Assembly (NCBI GenBank): GCA_002239045.1
Contig: MPNN01000004.1
Location: 124,001-188,000 of the forward strand
Source of the DNA: SAR202 cluster bacterium bin127
GTDB lineage: Bacteria > Chloroflexota > Dehalococcoidia > Lucifugimonadales > Lucifugimonadaceae
Direction: 5' to 3'
DNA: 64,000 bases
A program made the translations under genes and the position numbers. How positions within the stretch are numbered: the first letter of the stretch is position 1; every line of letters starts with the position of its first letter. The notes under the pieces are model-generated. The model ran no database searches. It was not told where the DNA came from and saw only the letters and a list, made by a program, of their open reading frames with translations. Shown here one piece after another: positions 39,158-47,956 of this stretch.

Positions 39158-39964
39158 ATGCTGTTCCGTTCTGTGATCGTCGTTGGCTTGGTGCTGTTGG
39201 GCACGTTGGTTTTGGTTGGTTGCGGGGTTCAGAATGAAGGCGGGCCCGGTGGCAGTTCTCTGACGGCAGAGCTGGTGGTGCCGCCAGATTCTCAGACGGT
39301 TGTCGAGGCCGCTACGGCGGTTCCAACTTCGACACGCGTGCCGACGGCGACCGCTGTGGTGACGGATGAGGTCACGGAACAGGTCGTTGAGAAGCAGGCC
39401 AGCGTGAATGTGCCCAATCGGGGCTACAACTCGTTAGGGGATCCCGATGCGCCGATCACGATGTTCGAATTCTCGGACTTCGTCTGACCGCATTGCGGTA
39501 GTTGGCACCGCGGGACGGTTGCCCAGATGCGTGAAACGTATATCGCCGATGGGCTGGTGAGGTCGATCTATTTCCACTTCCCGATCCTGTCTCAGGAGTC
39601 GGCGATCGGGGCCGAATATTCGGAGTGCGCAGGCGAACAAGGTTCGGAGCATTTCTGGGCATACGTGGATGCGGTCTACGAGCGCCAGGATGAGATTTCG
39701 GAGACGCTGTTCGGGGAGTTGGTGCCGGAGCTGGGTCTGGATGTGGCGGCGATGAACGAGTGTCTCGTGTCGGGTCGGCACAACGCCACGTGGCAGATCG
39801 ACCGGGCACGGGGCGAGGCGATGGGCGTACAATCCACTCCAACTATCTTCCTCGCGTATGTCGACAAGAATGGCGAGGAAGTTCGTTTGCAGTTCCGCGG
39901 AGCACGTGATTTCGACAATATGTCGCAGATAATCGATGCCATCTTGAGGGAGATCGAGCAGTGA
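39158..39964 (+). CDS. DsbA-like thioredoxin-fold lipoprotein, predicted selenoprotein (TGA at 39485-39487)
   Basis: 268 residues if the in-frame TGA is read as selenocysteine at position 110. N-terminal signal peptide with lipobox VGC (C22), Thr/Pro-rich linker to about 85, then a DsbA fold: TMFEFSDFV-[TGA]-PHCGSWHRGT replaces the usual FEFSDFxCPHC. The frame continues without shift on both sides, and the downstream part retains all DsbA features, including cis-Pro TPTIFL (VQSTPTIFLAYVD). A hairpin suited to a bacterial SECIS follows the TGA. Thiol-disulfide exchange outside the membrane. Without Sec insertion, a truncated 109-residue protein would result. Confidence 0.85.
39504..39523 (+). 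promoter_or_regulatory. candidate bacterial SECIS element
   Basis: GGCACCG (39504-39510) pairs with CGG-TGCC (39516-39518 and 39520-39523) leaving a bulged U at 39519; the 5-nt apical loop is CGGGA, with G in the second position. The loop starts 23 nt after the TGA, within the known bacterial range (about 16-37 nt). A competing hairpin GCGGT-AGTTGGC-ACCGC (39495-39511) is closer. Would recruit SelB with Sec-tRNA. Confidence 0.55.
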
Positions 39965-41130
39965 AGATAACTAAGATAACGCCATATTTGATCTCGGCCC
40001 CGGCGCCGTTCCTGCCGACCGCACATGACAGTGGCAGCGAGGTGCGAAATCGGGAGTATCTCTTCGTGTCGGTGGATACGGACGAGGGAGTCACGGGATG
40101 GGGCGAGATCACTTGCACTCGGGATCAGGCGAACCGGGGCGTTGCGTCATTGATTTCCCGGGTGTCGGAACTGCTGAAGGGCGATGACCCGAAGAATATC
40201 GAGAAGATCTGGCACAAGGTCTTCCGGCATTTCACGTATATGGGTTCGAGAGGCGCGACGACGAGTGTGATCTCGGGTATCGATATCGCTTTGTGGGACA
40301 TCCGCGGAAAGGTGCTGGGGGTGCCGGTATATGAATTGCTAGGCGGCCCGGTTCGTGATGCGGTCGATGTTTACTGCCATCCGCAAGACGGTGCCACGCC
40401 GGAGGAGCTGGCGCAGCACTGCCAGGCGATCGTGGCCACCGGTCAGACGTCGATCAAGACGGACCCTTGGCATCCGCATCATTCAGACGAGATCGACGGC
40501 TACATGTCCGGCCGGCTAACCGCCGAGGCTGAAAACCTTGGTGTGGAGCGGATCGCAGCGGCTCGAGAAGCCGTGGGTCCAGACATCGAGATCTTGATCG
40601 ACAACCACGCTCGGTTCGATGTTCCAACGGCGATTCGGTTGGCGAAGGCGCTGGAACCGTACGACATATTCTGGTTCGAGGAGCCGGTAGGGGTGGAGTC
40701 GAACACGGCGCTGAAGCAGGTTCGGGACGCGACGAACGTGCCGATCTGCGTAGGCGAACGAATTCACACGCGGTGGGAGTTCGTTCCGATCCTCGAGCAG
40801 GGCCTGGCGGACTTCATCATGCCGGACATCACGTGGACGGGCGGAATATCAGAGCTAAAGAAGATCTGCATCCAGGCCGAGGCGTACTACATACCCGTAT
40901 CGCCACACGATGCGAGCGGTCCGATCAACGTGATCGCCGGTGCGCAGGTAATGATCACAGTGCCCAACTGCTACCGCGTCGAGACATCACGGGCGGATCT
41001 GCACGCGTACGACTGCCTGATGGACGTCCCGCTAGACATCCGCGGCGACAAAATACACCTCGATCCAACCCGTCCAGGGATCGGCATCGAGATGGACCGG
41101 GAGTATCTGAACGCGCATCTGGTGGATTGA
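39961..41130 (+). CDS. mandelate racemase/muconate lactonizing enzyme family protein, copy 2
   Basis: 389 residues from a GTG overlapping the stop of the DsbA-like gene (GTGA). Capping domain (ITKITPYLISAPAP, DEGVTGWGE) and barrel ligands: D in ILIDNHARFD, E in WFEEPVG, E in PICVGERIHTRWEF, and H/D in VSPHDASGPI. This set with the HDAS region resembles the galactonate or mannonate-type dehydratase branches. Substrate unknown. Only distantly similar to copy 1 at 24.7-26 kb. Confidence 0.92.
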   Translation: MKITKITPYLISAPAPFLPTAHDSGSEVRNREYLFVSVDTDEGVTGWGEITCTRDQANRGVASLISRVSELLKGDDPKNIEKIWHKVFRHFTYMGSRGATTSVISGIDIALWDIRGKVLGVPVYELLGGPVRDAVDVYCHPQDGATPEELAQHCQAIVATGQTSIKTDPWHPHHSDEIDGYMSGRLTAEAENLGVERIAAAREAVGPDIEILIDNHARFDVPTAIRLAKALEPYDIFWFEEPVGVESNTALKQVRDATNVPICVGERIHTRWEFVPILEQGLADFIMPDITWTGGISELKKICIQAEAYYIPVSPHDASGPINVIAGAQVMITVPNCYRVETSRADLHAYDCLMDVPLDIRGDKIHLDPTRPGIGIEMDREYLNAHLVD

Positions 41131-41232
41131 ACTGGCAGCGAGTTGCGTTGACAATCATATTCGGGGGTAAATGAGCGACAAACGCGTTTGAGTCGCATAG
41201 GTGAACGACAAAGCGATCGGCGACGCGTCGCC

Positions 41233-42906
41233 CTATTCAACCGCGAACAGATAGGCGTAGTGGGGTTGGTTGCCGCGGATGAACTGGATGTCTATGCGGT
41301 TGTAATGGGTCAGTTCTTGGGTTAGGCGAGTTTCGGCCGCGCGGGCGGTGTCGGCGGCGATCTCTTCGCCAACGTATACGGCGACTAGTGCGCCGTGGTG
41401 CACGACGGTGTTGACTCCCGCGATTAGCATTGCGAGTTCGTCGTCGGAGGCGCTTACGGTCTCGCCGTCGACGATGACCATGAATTGGCCTTGCTGGACG
41501 TGAACGCCGCCCATGGTGGCGTCGCGCGATGCTCGAAACACGGAGCCGACGTGGAGGCCTTCGAGCATGTCGGCCATCTCCTCGGTGTTTTCCTCGAGGT
41601 CGATGTCCGGGTCGAAGGCGCTCATCGCCGCGATGCCTTCTTGCATGGATCGGGTGGCGATGACGATGGAAGACTTTTCGGTGAGTTCGGATGCCTGCTC
41701 GGCGGCGCCGATGATGTTCTTGTTGTTGGGGAGGAGGATAACTTGGTCGGAGGGTGCGGCTTCGACAGCTTCGAGGAGGTCTTGGACGCTTGGGTTAAGT
41801 GTGTCGCCGCCTTCGACGATGAAGGTGGAGCCCATGCCGGCTTGTCGATAGTAGTTGGCCATACCGTCGCCGGCGACGACGGCGACGATGGCGATGTCGA
41901 CGGGCTCGATGGGTTGCTCGGCGGTTGCGGCGTCGGCGCGTCGATTTTCGGCCCACTCAGTGGTCTGGGCGTCCATGTTCTGGATGCTGACATTGAGGGT
42001 GAGGGCACCGTTTCGGACGGCAAGGCTGACGGCTTCACCGGGGTCTTCCATGTGGACGTGGATCTTGGCGATAGTCTCGTCGCCGGCGACGACGGTTGAG
42101 CGTCCGATTTTGTTGAACTGTTCGGACAGGTGAGGGATGTTGATGGCGGAGCCTTCGATTGCGATGTTGGTGCAGTATCCCCAGGCTTCTTCCTCGGCGA
42201 TGTCGAGGGAGGAAGTGTCGATAATGACACCGCTTTCGCCGACGAGGTTTTCGATGCCTGGGGCAGTGACTGAGACCGAGCCGTCGCCTTCGCCGCGGAG
42301 GTATTGGGACATGCCGATGAACATGATTGAGAGACCGAACCCGCCGGCATCGACTACGCCAGCCTCTTTGAGGACGGCGAGCATCTCCGGTGTACGCTCG
42401 GTGGTGTCGAGGGCTTGTTTCGCGGCGGTTTCGACTACATCGTTTACGTTTGCGCCTTGCTCAGCGACTTTGACTGCGGCCTCGGCTGCTTCACGGATCA
42501 CGGTAAGCATAGTGCCTTCGACCGGGTTTGGCACCGCGCCGTAGGCCATATCGGCGGCTAAAGTCAGGCCGTGGGCAAAGTTTTCGCCATTGACCTCGGC
42601 GACATCGGTCATGGCGTCGCGGAGGCCACGGAATAGTTGGGCCATGATGAGTCCGCTGTTGCCTCGGGAAGAGAGCAACGCGGCGCGGGCCATCGCCGTG
42701 GCGGTTGCTGGAACGTGAGCGGTAGCGGTGGTCTCCATGTCGGATGCGATGCCGCGCATCGTCAGCACCATGTTGGTGCCGGTATCGCCATCGGGGACGG
42801 GGAAGACGTTGAGAGCGTTGAGCTGGTCCTGATTGGTGGCGATTGCAGCGAGAGCGGCTTGGGCGAGATCACGTAGGAGGTAACCGTTGCTTGTCGTGGT
42901 GGCCAT
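41233..42906 (-). CDS. DAK2/FakA-like protein
   Basis: 557 residues from the ATG at 42906 (MATTTSNGYLLRDL); ATG 42912 is equally possible, and the frame to 43086 crosses the divergent rpmB start. N-terminal DhaL (DAK2) domain with the Mg-ATP motif PVPDGDTGTNM and SSRGNSGLIMAQLFRG (about 40-95), middle domain and a C-terminal FakA/DegV-like region (VILLPNNKNIIGAAEQA, GVNTVVHHGALVAVYVGEE). FakA phosphorylates fatty acids bound to FakB. Divergent from rpmB, the conserved rpmB-yloV/fakA neighbourhood of Gram-positives. Confidence 0.88.
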   Translation of the reverse strand: MATTTSNGYLLRDLAQAALAAIATNQDQLNALNVFPVPDGDTGTNMVLTMRGIASDMETTATAHVPATATAMARAALLSSRGNSGLIMAQLFRGLRDAMTDVAEVNGENFAHGLTLAADMAYGAVPNPVEGTMLTVIREAAEAAVKVAEQGANVNDVVETAAKQALDTTERTPEMLAVLKEAGVVDAGGFGLSIMFIGMSQYLRGEGDGSVSVTAPGIENLVGESGVIIDTSSLDIAEEEAWGYCTNIAIEGSAINIPHLSEQFNKIGRSTVVAGDETIAKIHVHMEDPGEAVSLAVRNGALTLNVSIQNMDAQTTEWAENRRADAATAEQPIEPVDIAIVAVVAGDGMANYYRQAGMGSTFIVEGGDTLNPSVQDLLEAVEAAPSDQVILLPNNKNIIGAAEQASELTEKSSIVIATRSMQEGIAAMSAFDPDIDLEENTEEMADMLEGLHVGSVFRASRDATMGGVHVQQGQFMVIVDGETVSASDDELAMLIAGVNTVVHHGALVAVYVGEEIAADTARAAETRLTQELTHYNRIDIQFIRGNQPHYAYLFAVE

Positions 42907-43078
42907 TGGCATCAAAGTATTCCCAGAATGTAGGCGGCTCGGTGCTTGGCGTTGGCTCGAATGGTGCTTCCGAACTCTCCGCGATGTTATCCTAATCGTT
43001 GTTAACCGCTCCGATTGCGGCGTCGCGTGCAATCGATTGGCGGAACCTGCCAGAGCCACGAAATCGAAGAAACGCGCC

Positions 43079-43312
43079 ATGTCCACGTATATGTCCGAAG
43101 AGCAGATCCGAGCCGCCTTGAAGCTAGGTCCGCGGCCGAAACCTCAGTTCGGCAACAACCGGAGCCACGCGTTGAATGCGACAAAGCGTCAGTTCAAGCC
43201 GAATCTGCAGTCGCGGCGAGTGTTGGTGAACGGTCAAGAGCGGAAGATCAAGCTCTCGGCACGTGAGATTCGGACACTGAACAAGCGCGGACGGATGTTG
43301 CTGGCGGAGTGA
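43079..43312 (+). CDS. rpmB: ribosomal protein bL28
   Basis: 77 residues from the ATG at 43079; the ATG at 43091 is also possible. The L28 core PQFGNNRSHALNATKRQFKPNLQ is unmistakable, followed by RRVLVNGQERKIKLSAREIRTLNKRG. The N-terminal zinc-type motif (CxxTGKxP) of many L28 proteins is absent here, replaced by ALKLGPRPKP, so this is a cysteine-free variant, perhaps a zinc-independent paralogue. Component of the 50S subunit. Divergent from the FakA-like gene. Confidence 0.9.
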   Translation: MSTYMSEEQIRAALKLGPRPKPQFGNNRSHALNATKRQFKPNLQSRRVLVNGQERKIKLSAREIRTLNKRGRMLLAE

Positions 43313-43460
43313 AGTTGTGGAGGCGGTTGATGCGCGAGTCGGAGTTTGGCAAAATGCTGCAACTCCGGCAAGTTTGAGGTTAATTGGCTCAACTAGGATT
43401 TTGGGCGTTGGGGTACCATCGTGTTGATGCGCGATGTTGAGTATTTAGATTTTTGACGTG

Positions 43461-46334
43461 ATGACTACGCCAACGACGATCGGCAACCTGACCGAGCCTG
43501 ACGCGAACAGTGCGATAGCCGATTATCTGAATGGCATCGGGGTTGCTTGGGATGCCAACGCGGAGCGGTCTCAGACACTGGTGGGGAGTGGCGGTCGGCC
43601 GGACATCGTGGTGCGTCAACATGGGCGTCGGGCGGTGGTTGTGGAGACGGAGTATGGTCGGCCGGCGGTTGGTGATGCCCAGTCGCGGTTGGGCGAGCGG
43701 CTTGTCGGCGAATCGTGGGAATTGGCGGAGGTGATCGCGGTGGGTATTGGCGAAGAGTGTAAGGGTTTGACGCGATCGGAATTTCTGGCTCTACTCAAGC
43801 GTAACGATCCGGTGTTGAGTGTGCAGTTGGTATCGGCTGCAGGGGTGTGGCCGGAGGAGCCGATGGTTTCGCGTCCGGTTGATCTTGTGGCGTATTGCGA
43901 ATATGCGCAGGTGCCGCAGTTGGAGATTGACCGACGCAGCGCTGAGGTGGCTGAGCACATAGATTCGCTGGGTAAGGCTATGCTGAACGGGTTGCGGTCA
44001 ATGACGGCGATTGGCGACGATGTCCTTGCGGAGCTTGCCGATATCGTAGGTGCTGATTCTGTAGAGGATGCGACGCGGATAGTTTGCGCGATCTGGTTGA
44101 CTACGATCGATCTTCACAACGATCTTGCTTCGTACAGTCCGACGTTGCGGTCTATGGGTTTGGAAACAACGAAGGCACTCAGGCAGAACTCGAGGTTCGG
44201 CATACTCAGTCAACGACATCTGATCGATGCGTGGAAGATTATTGAAGGCGTCAACTACGTTCCGGTGATCGAACTTGCGAAGTCTAGTCTCTCGGTGGTC
44301 GGAAGGTCTGGCATAGTTTCGGAGGTGCTGAGAAGACTCGAGGAGCTGAGTGATGAAGTTAACGAATTGCAGGCGAAGCATGTCTACAACTTCGCGGGTG
44401 AGTTGTGGCAGCGGTTGGTTACGGATCGTGAGGAGCGGGCGGCGCACTATACAAGGCCGGAGGTGGCGGAGTTGTTGGCGACGTTGTCGGCGCAGAGGTT
44501 CAACGATAGGTCGGTAGAGGAGATCGCTTCGGTGAATCTGATGGATGCTGCGAGTGGGACGGGCACTCTGATAGGGGCTGGCGAGCGTGCATTGCGGCGG
44601 CTTTATTTGCTGAAGGACGGCAATGATCCGAATCTGCATAGGAAGCGGATGGAGAATCACATCATCGCGTTGGATGTGGATGGAATCGCTGGGACTTTGA
44701 CGGCGAAGCGGCTTACGGATATGGAAGTGACACAGGATTACCATGATTGTCGTATCGCGGTGGTTACTCATGAGGCGGGGTCTTTGTGTCTGTTGAATCC
44801 TGAGAGCACAGGGATTTCGGACATGCTGGGTAGCGGTGGACGGGGTATGAGTCCGGATCAGGACAACAACAATGGCACGGTACGGATTCCAGTTGGTAGC
44901 GTAGATTGGGCGTTGATGAATCCGCCGTATTCGCGTCCTCGCAGAGGTCGTAGGCAAGCGACGACAGGATTGTCGCCGCTTCGCACTGTCGCGTCGAAGT
45001 ATGGCTGGAAAATGTCTCACGGGCAGGCGGGTTTGGGTAGCGATTTCGGGAATATGAGCAATATACGTTTGAAGCCGGGTGGGGTTTTCGCGCATGTGTT
45101 GCCGTTGACCGCGGCTCATGCTGGTAGTTGGACTGCTTGGCGAATCGGCATGGAGAAGGATTTCGAAGATGTCACGATAATTACCAACACCAGTTCCTCG
45201 GATCTTCAGAGCATGAGCGCCGACACTCAAATGAGCGAAATGCTGGTAGTTGCAACTAAGCGCAAGAAACGTCCCGACCGTTGGCGCCCGACGGATCTTC
45301 TTTGCGTCAATTTGGGTAGTGCGCCGGGAACAATGTCGGAAGGATATTCTCTGGCGCGGGAAATTGCTGAGATACCGGCTGACGAAAAATCTGGTGCGAC
45401 GAGATGGGGCAATTGGACAAGAGTAACTCAACGTGGACCCGGGGACCCTTGGGGCGCGATAGGGAATCGCAACGTTGATTTGGTAGCGATTGCGGAGGAA
45501 TTGCTTGATGGTAATGTTTACGATCCCGAACTATTTGTGTCAACACCAATGTCGTTGCCGATGACGACGCTGAGTGAACTCGCAGACACCGGGCCGACAC
45601 ACCATACGATTGGATATCCGTCTGGCGGTGATCCGATTGGCGCATTTGAATGGACGTCATTGGATGAGTTGCCCGTGAGACCGACGCACAGATCTATGTG
45701 GGCCGCCGACGGCAAGAACCAAACCAAACTAATCGTGGAGCCGACACATGGTGGCTCGACGATTGACCGCAAACTCGCCAGGCAAGTGACGGCGCAACGT
45801 AGCAGATGGTTCGTCAACCGAAATTTGGCTTGGGCATCTCAAGCGTTGGCAGTGGCGAAAACTAGAGCTCTTGTTCATGGCGGGAGAACTTGGAATGCGT
45901 TTCAAAACGTTTCGGACGAGAATGCGAAATGCATCACACTGTTCAGCAACAGTATTTTCGGTGCGATAGTGCGACGAGCGTATGGGCAAAAGGGGCAACG
46001 AGGGCCGCGTGCCGCGGTTCAGGTCGGTGCGATCGCAGGTATTCCGTGTCCCGCTTTTCACGCTGATACGCCTGAGGCTGAAACGGCTAGGTCAATCGCA
46101 GATGCACACTTCGATCGGTTGTCGAAGTTAACGCTGGAGCCTTTCGTGTTCTGCTTCCGCGACAAGAACCGGTATGAGATCGATAATGTTGTTGCTAGGA
46201 TGCTGGGGTTGGACCCGGATGACTCTGATACTCAGGCAATGATGCAACGCTATCGGATGCTTTTCGCTAGCGAGCCGAACGTTAATGGGCGTAGTGGGAG
46301 GATTTTGGGGGCGTTGGGGGAGTTTGTGGGGTAG
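43461..46334 (+). CDS. large type IIG-like N6-adenine methyltransferase with N-terminal nuclease-like domain, copy 2
   Basis: 957 residues from the ATG at 43461 (a GTG at 43458 is adjacent). Same layout as copy 1 at 31.7 kb: PD...ExE region (GRPDIVV, VVETEYG), helical linker, WQRLVTDREERAAHYTRPEVAELL, motif I DAASGTGTL (Cys in copy 1 is Ser here), motif IV NPPYSR, and near-identical ends NVNGR...LGALGE. The middle is highly alike; target-recognition stretches differ more, suggesting a changed specificity. Convergent with the C5 methyltransferase that follows, 28 bp between stops. Confidence 0.85.
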   Translation: MTTPTTIGNLTEPDANSAIADYLNGIGVAWDANAERSQTLVGSGGRPDIVVRQHGRRAVVVETEYGRPAVGDAQSRLGERLVGESWELAEVIAVGIGEECKGLTRSEFLALLKRNDPVLSVQLVSAAGVWPEEPMVSRPVDLVAYCEYAQVPQLEIDRRSAEVAEHIDSLGKAMLNGLRSMTAIGDDVLAELADIVGADSVEDATRIVCAIWLTTIDLHNDLASYSPTLRSMGLETTKALRQNSRFGILSQRHLIDAWKIIEGVNYVPVIELAKSSLSVVGRSGIVSEVLRRLEELSDEVNELQAKHVYNFAGELWQRLVTDREERAAHYTRPEVAELLATLSAQRFNDRSVEEIASVNLMDAASGTGTLIGAGERALRRLYLLKDGNDPNLHRKRMENHIIALDVDGIAGTLTAKRLTDMEVTQDYHDCRIAVVTHEAGSLCLLNPESTGISDMLGSGGRGMSPDQDNNNGTVRIPVGSVDWALMNPPYSRPRRGRRQATTGLSPLRTVASKYGWKMSHGQAGLGSDFGNMSNIRLKPGGVFAHVLPLTAAHAGSWTAWRIGMEKDFEDVTIITNTSSSDLQSMSADTQMSEMLVVATKRKKRPDRWRPTDLLCVNLGSAPGTMSEGYSLAREIAEIPADEKSGATRWGNWTRVTQRGPGDPWGAIGNRNVDLVAIAEELLDGNVYDPELFVSTPMSLPMTTLSELADTGPTHHTIGYPSGGDPIGAFEWTSLDELPVRPTHRSMWAADGKNQTKLIVEPTHGGSTIDRKLARQVTAQRSRWFVNRNLAWASQALAVAKTRALVHGGRTWNAFQNVSDENAKCITLFSNSIFGAIVRRAYGQKGQRGPRAAVQVGAIAGIPCPAFHADTPEAETARSIADAHFDRLSKLTLEPFVFCFRDKNRYEIDNVVARMLGLDPDDSDTQAMMQRYRMLFASEPNVNGRSGRILGALGEFVG

Positions 46335-46362
46335 GGGGTAGGAGTCAAACAACTGTACTCTG

Positions 46363-47700
46363 TCAAGCCGCTATTTGTGAAAACTCTCTTGCATACATCT
46401 GGGGCGTAACAACGTTCTCGGATAGCAATTTGACCAAGACGCATCCCTGTAAATATGTAAAGTAAGTCGGGAATGCTTCACCTACTAGAGCCCGTATCAG
46501 ATAGTAATTTTGGTTTTCTTGGGCGCGCGTCCAGTCGTAGAATCTTGGCACGGTTTGAAGGTCCGCGCATTCAAGGATACTGAGTACACGATTTTCCCAT
46601 GGATGGATCTTAAAGTCGCTGCCGACATGACTGGAATTAGTTGTGATCGTGTAAGACGGTCTGTTAGGATGCATGCGGCGATAACTTGATTTGAATCCTT
46701 TTACTAGACGAATGTCACCCTCTTTGTCGACGTAAGGACGATTTCGCATTGTGTTCCCACATTTAGGGCATAAGATTTCACCCAACGGAACCGGGAAATA
46801 ACCGCAGGAACGGCAATTGTCATTTTCGTACGCGCTTCTTCCGGAGTAGGATGGTATGTCGCTAACTTGAAGATAACGGTCTGGTCCGTAAGTCGGTACA
46901 AAGTGTAGAGGGTGGTTGCCACGCCCGGTTTCAGGAGATTCTGCATCCAACGTTTCGTACTTCATGGCGGTTAGCCACTCTTGGACTGTAACCCATGGCA
47001 GCATACCGTCAGTCGGCCGATCTGAATGCATTTGCGAAGGCCAGAGGGTTCTGTTGCGCCTGATGATCGATCGTAGCCATCGTTCTTGATTGTGAACTGC
47101 GATTATTAGCGCACGCCTTCGAATCTGTGCGATGCCGTGGTCCGCTACATTGACAACCCGTGAAAAGACCTCGTATTCGGGGAGTTCTTCACGGAGTATG
47201 TCAACGATCGACGTTGACACGCAATCGTGATCTACGTGGAGTGTCAGTATTTGCCGAACATTTTCTGCTACAATAATTCTAGGATTAAGTGATCTAGCAA
47301 CAGGGATAACTTCGAGGATCAAGCGGTTTTTCTCATCCAAAGCTCTCGCCTTTGGGGTTTGACGTTTACCTCTGCTTGGATTCGAACTGCTCATCCCCTG
47401 GCAAGGTGGAGTTGCTACTAAAAGGTCTAATCGCCGTTGCGTTGCGGCTTGATATCGAGATGCTATCTCATCGTGATGGGTACGTACGTCGCCAGTAATC
47501 CAAGTGGATTCAGGAAAGTTGTCGGCGCCGATCGCTGATCGTTTGGGGTCAGATTCCACTTGAATAACGAAATTGAAGCCGGCCAGTGCGAAACCCAAGT
47601 CGCTCAACCCGGCACCTGAGAACAACGACACGGCGGTGGCGTCTCTTCGAAGGTCTGGTTTCGACCTCAGTACGAAATTTCGGACGGGTTGGTTAATCAT
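46363..47700 (-). CDS. DNA (cytosine-5) methyltransferase with zinc ribbon
   Basis: 445 residues. Motifs I (SLFSGAGLSDLGFALAGF), IV with catalytic Cys (ATPPCQGMSSSNPSRGK), VI (VAENVRQILTL), VIII (QIRRRALIIAV), IX-like ECADLQTVPRFYDW and X (ALVGEAFPTYF) are present. The target-recognition region contains a CxxC...CxxC zinc ribbon (CRSCGYFPVP, ILCPKCGNT; about residues 295-318), unusual for stand-alone C5 enzymes. Same strand as, and downstream of, an ATPase-nuclease fusion gene. Confidence 0.9.
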   Translation of the reverse strand: MINQPVRNFVLRSKPDLRRDATAVSLFSGAGLSDLGFALAGFNFVIQVESDPKRSAIGADNFPESTWITGDVRTHHDEIASRYQAATQRRLDLLVATPPCQGMSSSNPSRGKRQTPKARALDEKNRLILEVIPVARSLNPRIIVAENVRQILTLHVDHDCVSTSIVDILREELPEYEVFSRVVNVADHGIAQIRRRALIIAVHNQERWLRSIIRRNRTLWPSQMHSDRPTDGMLPWVTVQEWLTAMKYETLDAESPETGRGNHPLHFVPTYGPDRYLQVSDIPSYSGRSAYENDNCRSCGYFPVPLGEILCPKCGNTMRNRPYVDKEGDIRLVKGFKSSYRRMHPNRPSYTITTNSSHVGSDFKIHPWENRVLSILECADLQTVPRFYDWTRAQENQNYYLIRALVGEAFPTYFTYLQGCVLVKLLSENVVTPQMYAREFSQIAA

Positions 47701-47948
47701 TGCGGGGCGCTACGGTTGATGAGGCTTTTAACACCTGTAGTCGGCGTCAAAAGCAATAGAGTATGTTTGAGGGCAATGCTAACACCTTGAATCCTATCGT
47801 TCAGGGCCTGGGAAGACCAGTCGCTGCTGACTCCAATGGTGCAACAATGGCGGGTCGATACCATAGAGAATATTACTACCGCGATATATATAGCATTACC
47901 ATATACGGGTATCGTGTCCAATCTGAAGCGATAATAACTGTAGTACAC
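47697..47948 (-). CDS. uncertain small frame between ATPase-nuclease and C5 methyltransferase
   Basis: 83 codons that exactly fill the gap: start 9 bp after the ATPase-nuclease stop, stop overlapping the methyltransferase ATG as ATGA. Begins MYYSYYRFRLDTIPVYGN, with a hydrophobic stretch IYIAVVIFSMVS. The region is AT-rich with tatatata runs and could instead be the promoter and leader of the methyltransferase. No family recognised. Confidence 0.3.
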   Translation of the reverse strand: MYYSYYRFRLDTIPVYGNAIYIAVVIFSMVSTRHCCTIGVSSDWSSQALNDRIQGVSIALKHTLLLLTPTTGVKSLINRSAPQ

Positions 47949-47956
47949 AGAAACAT

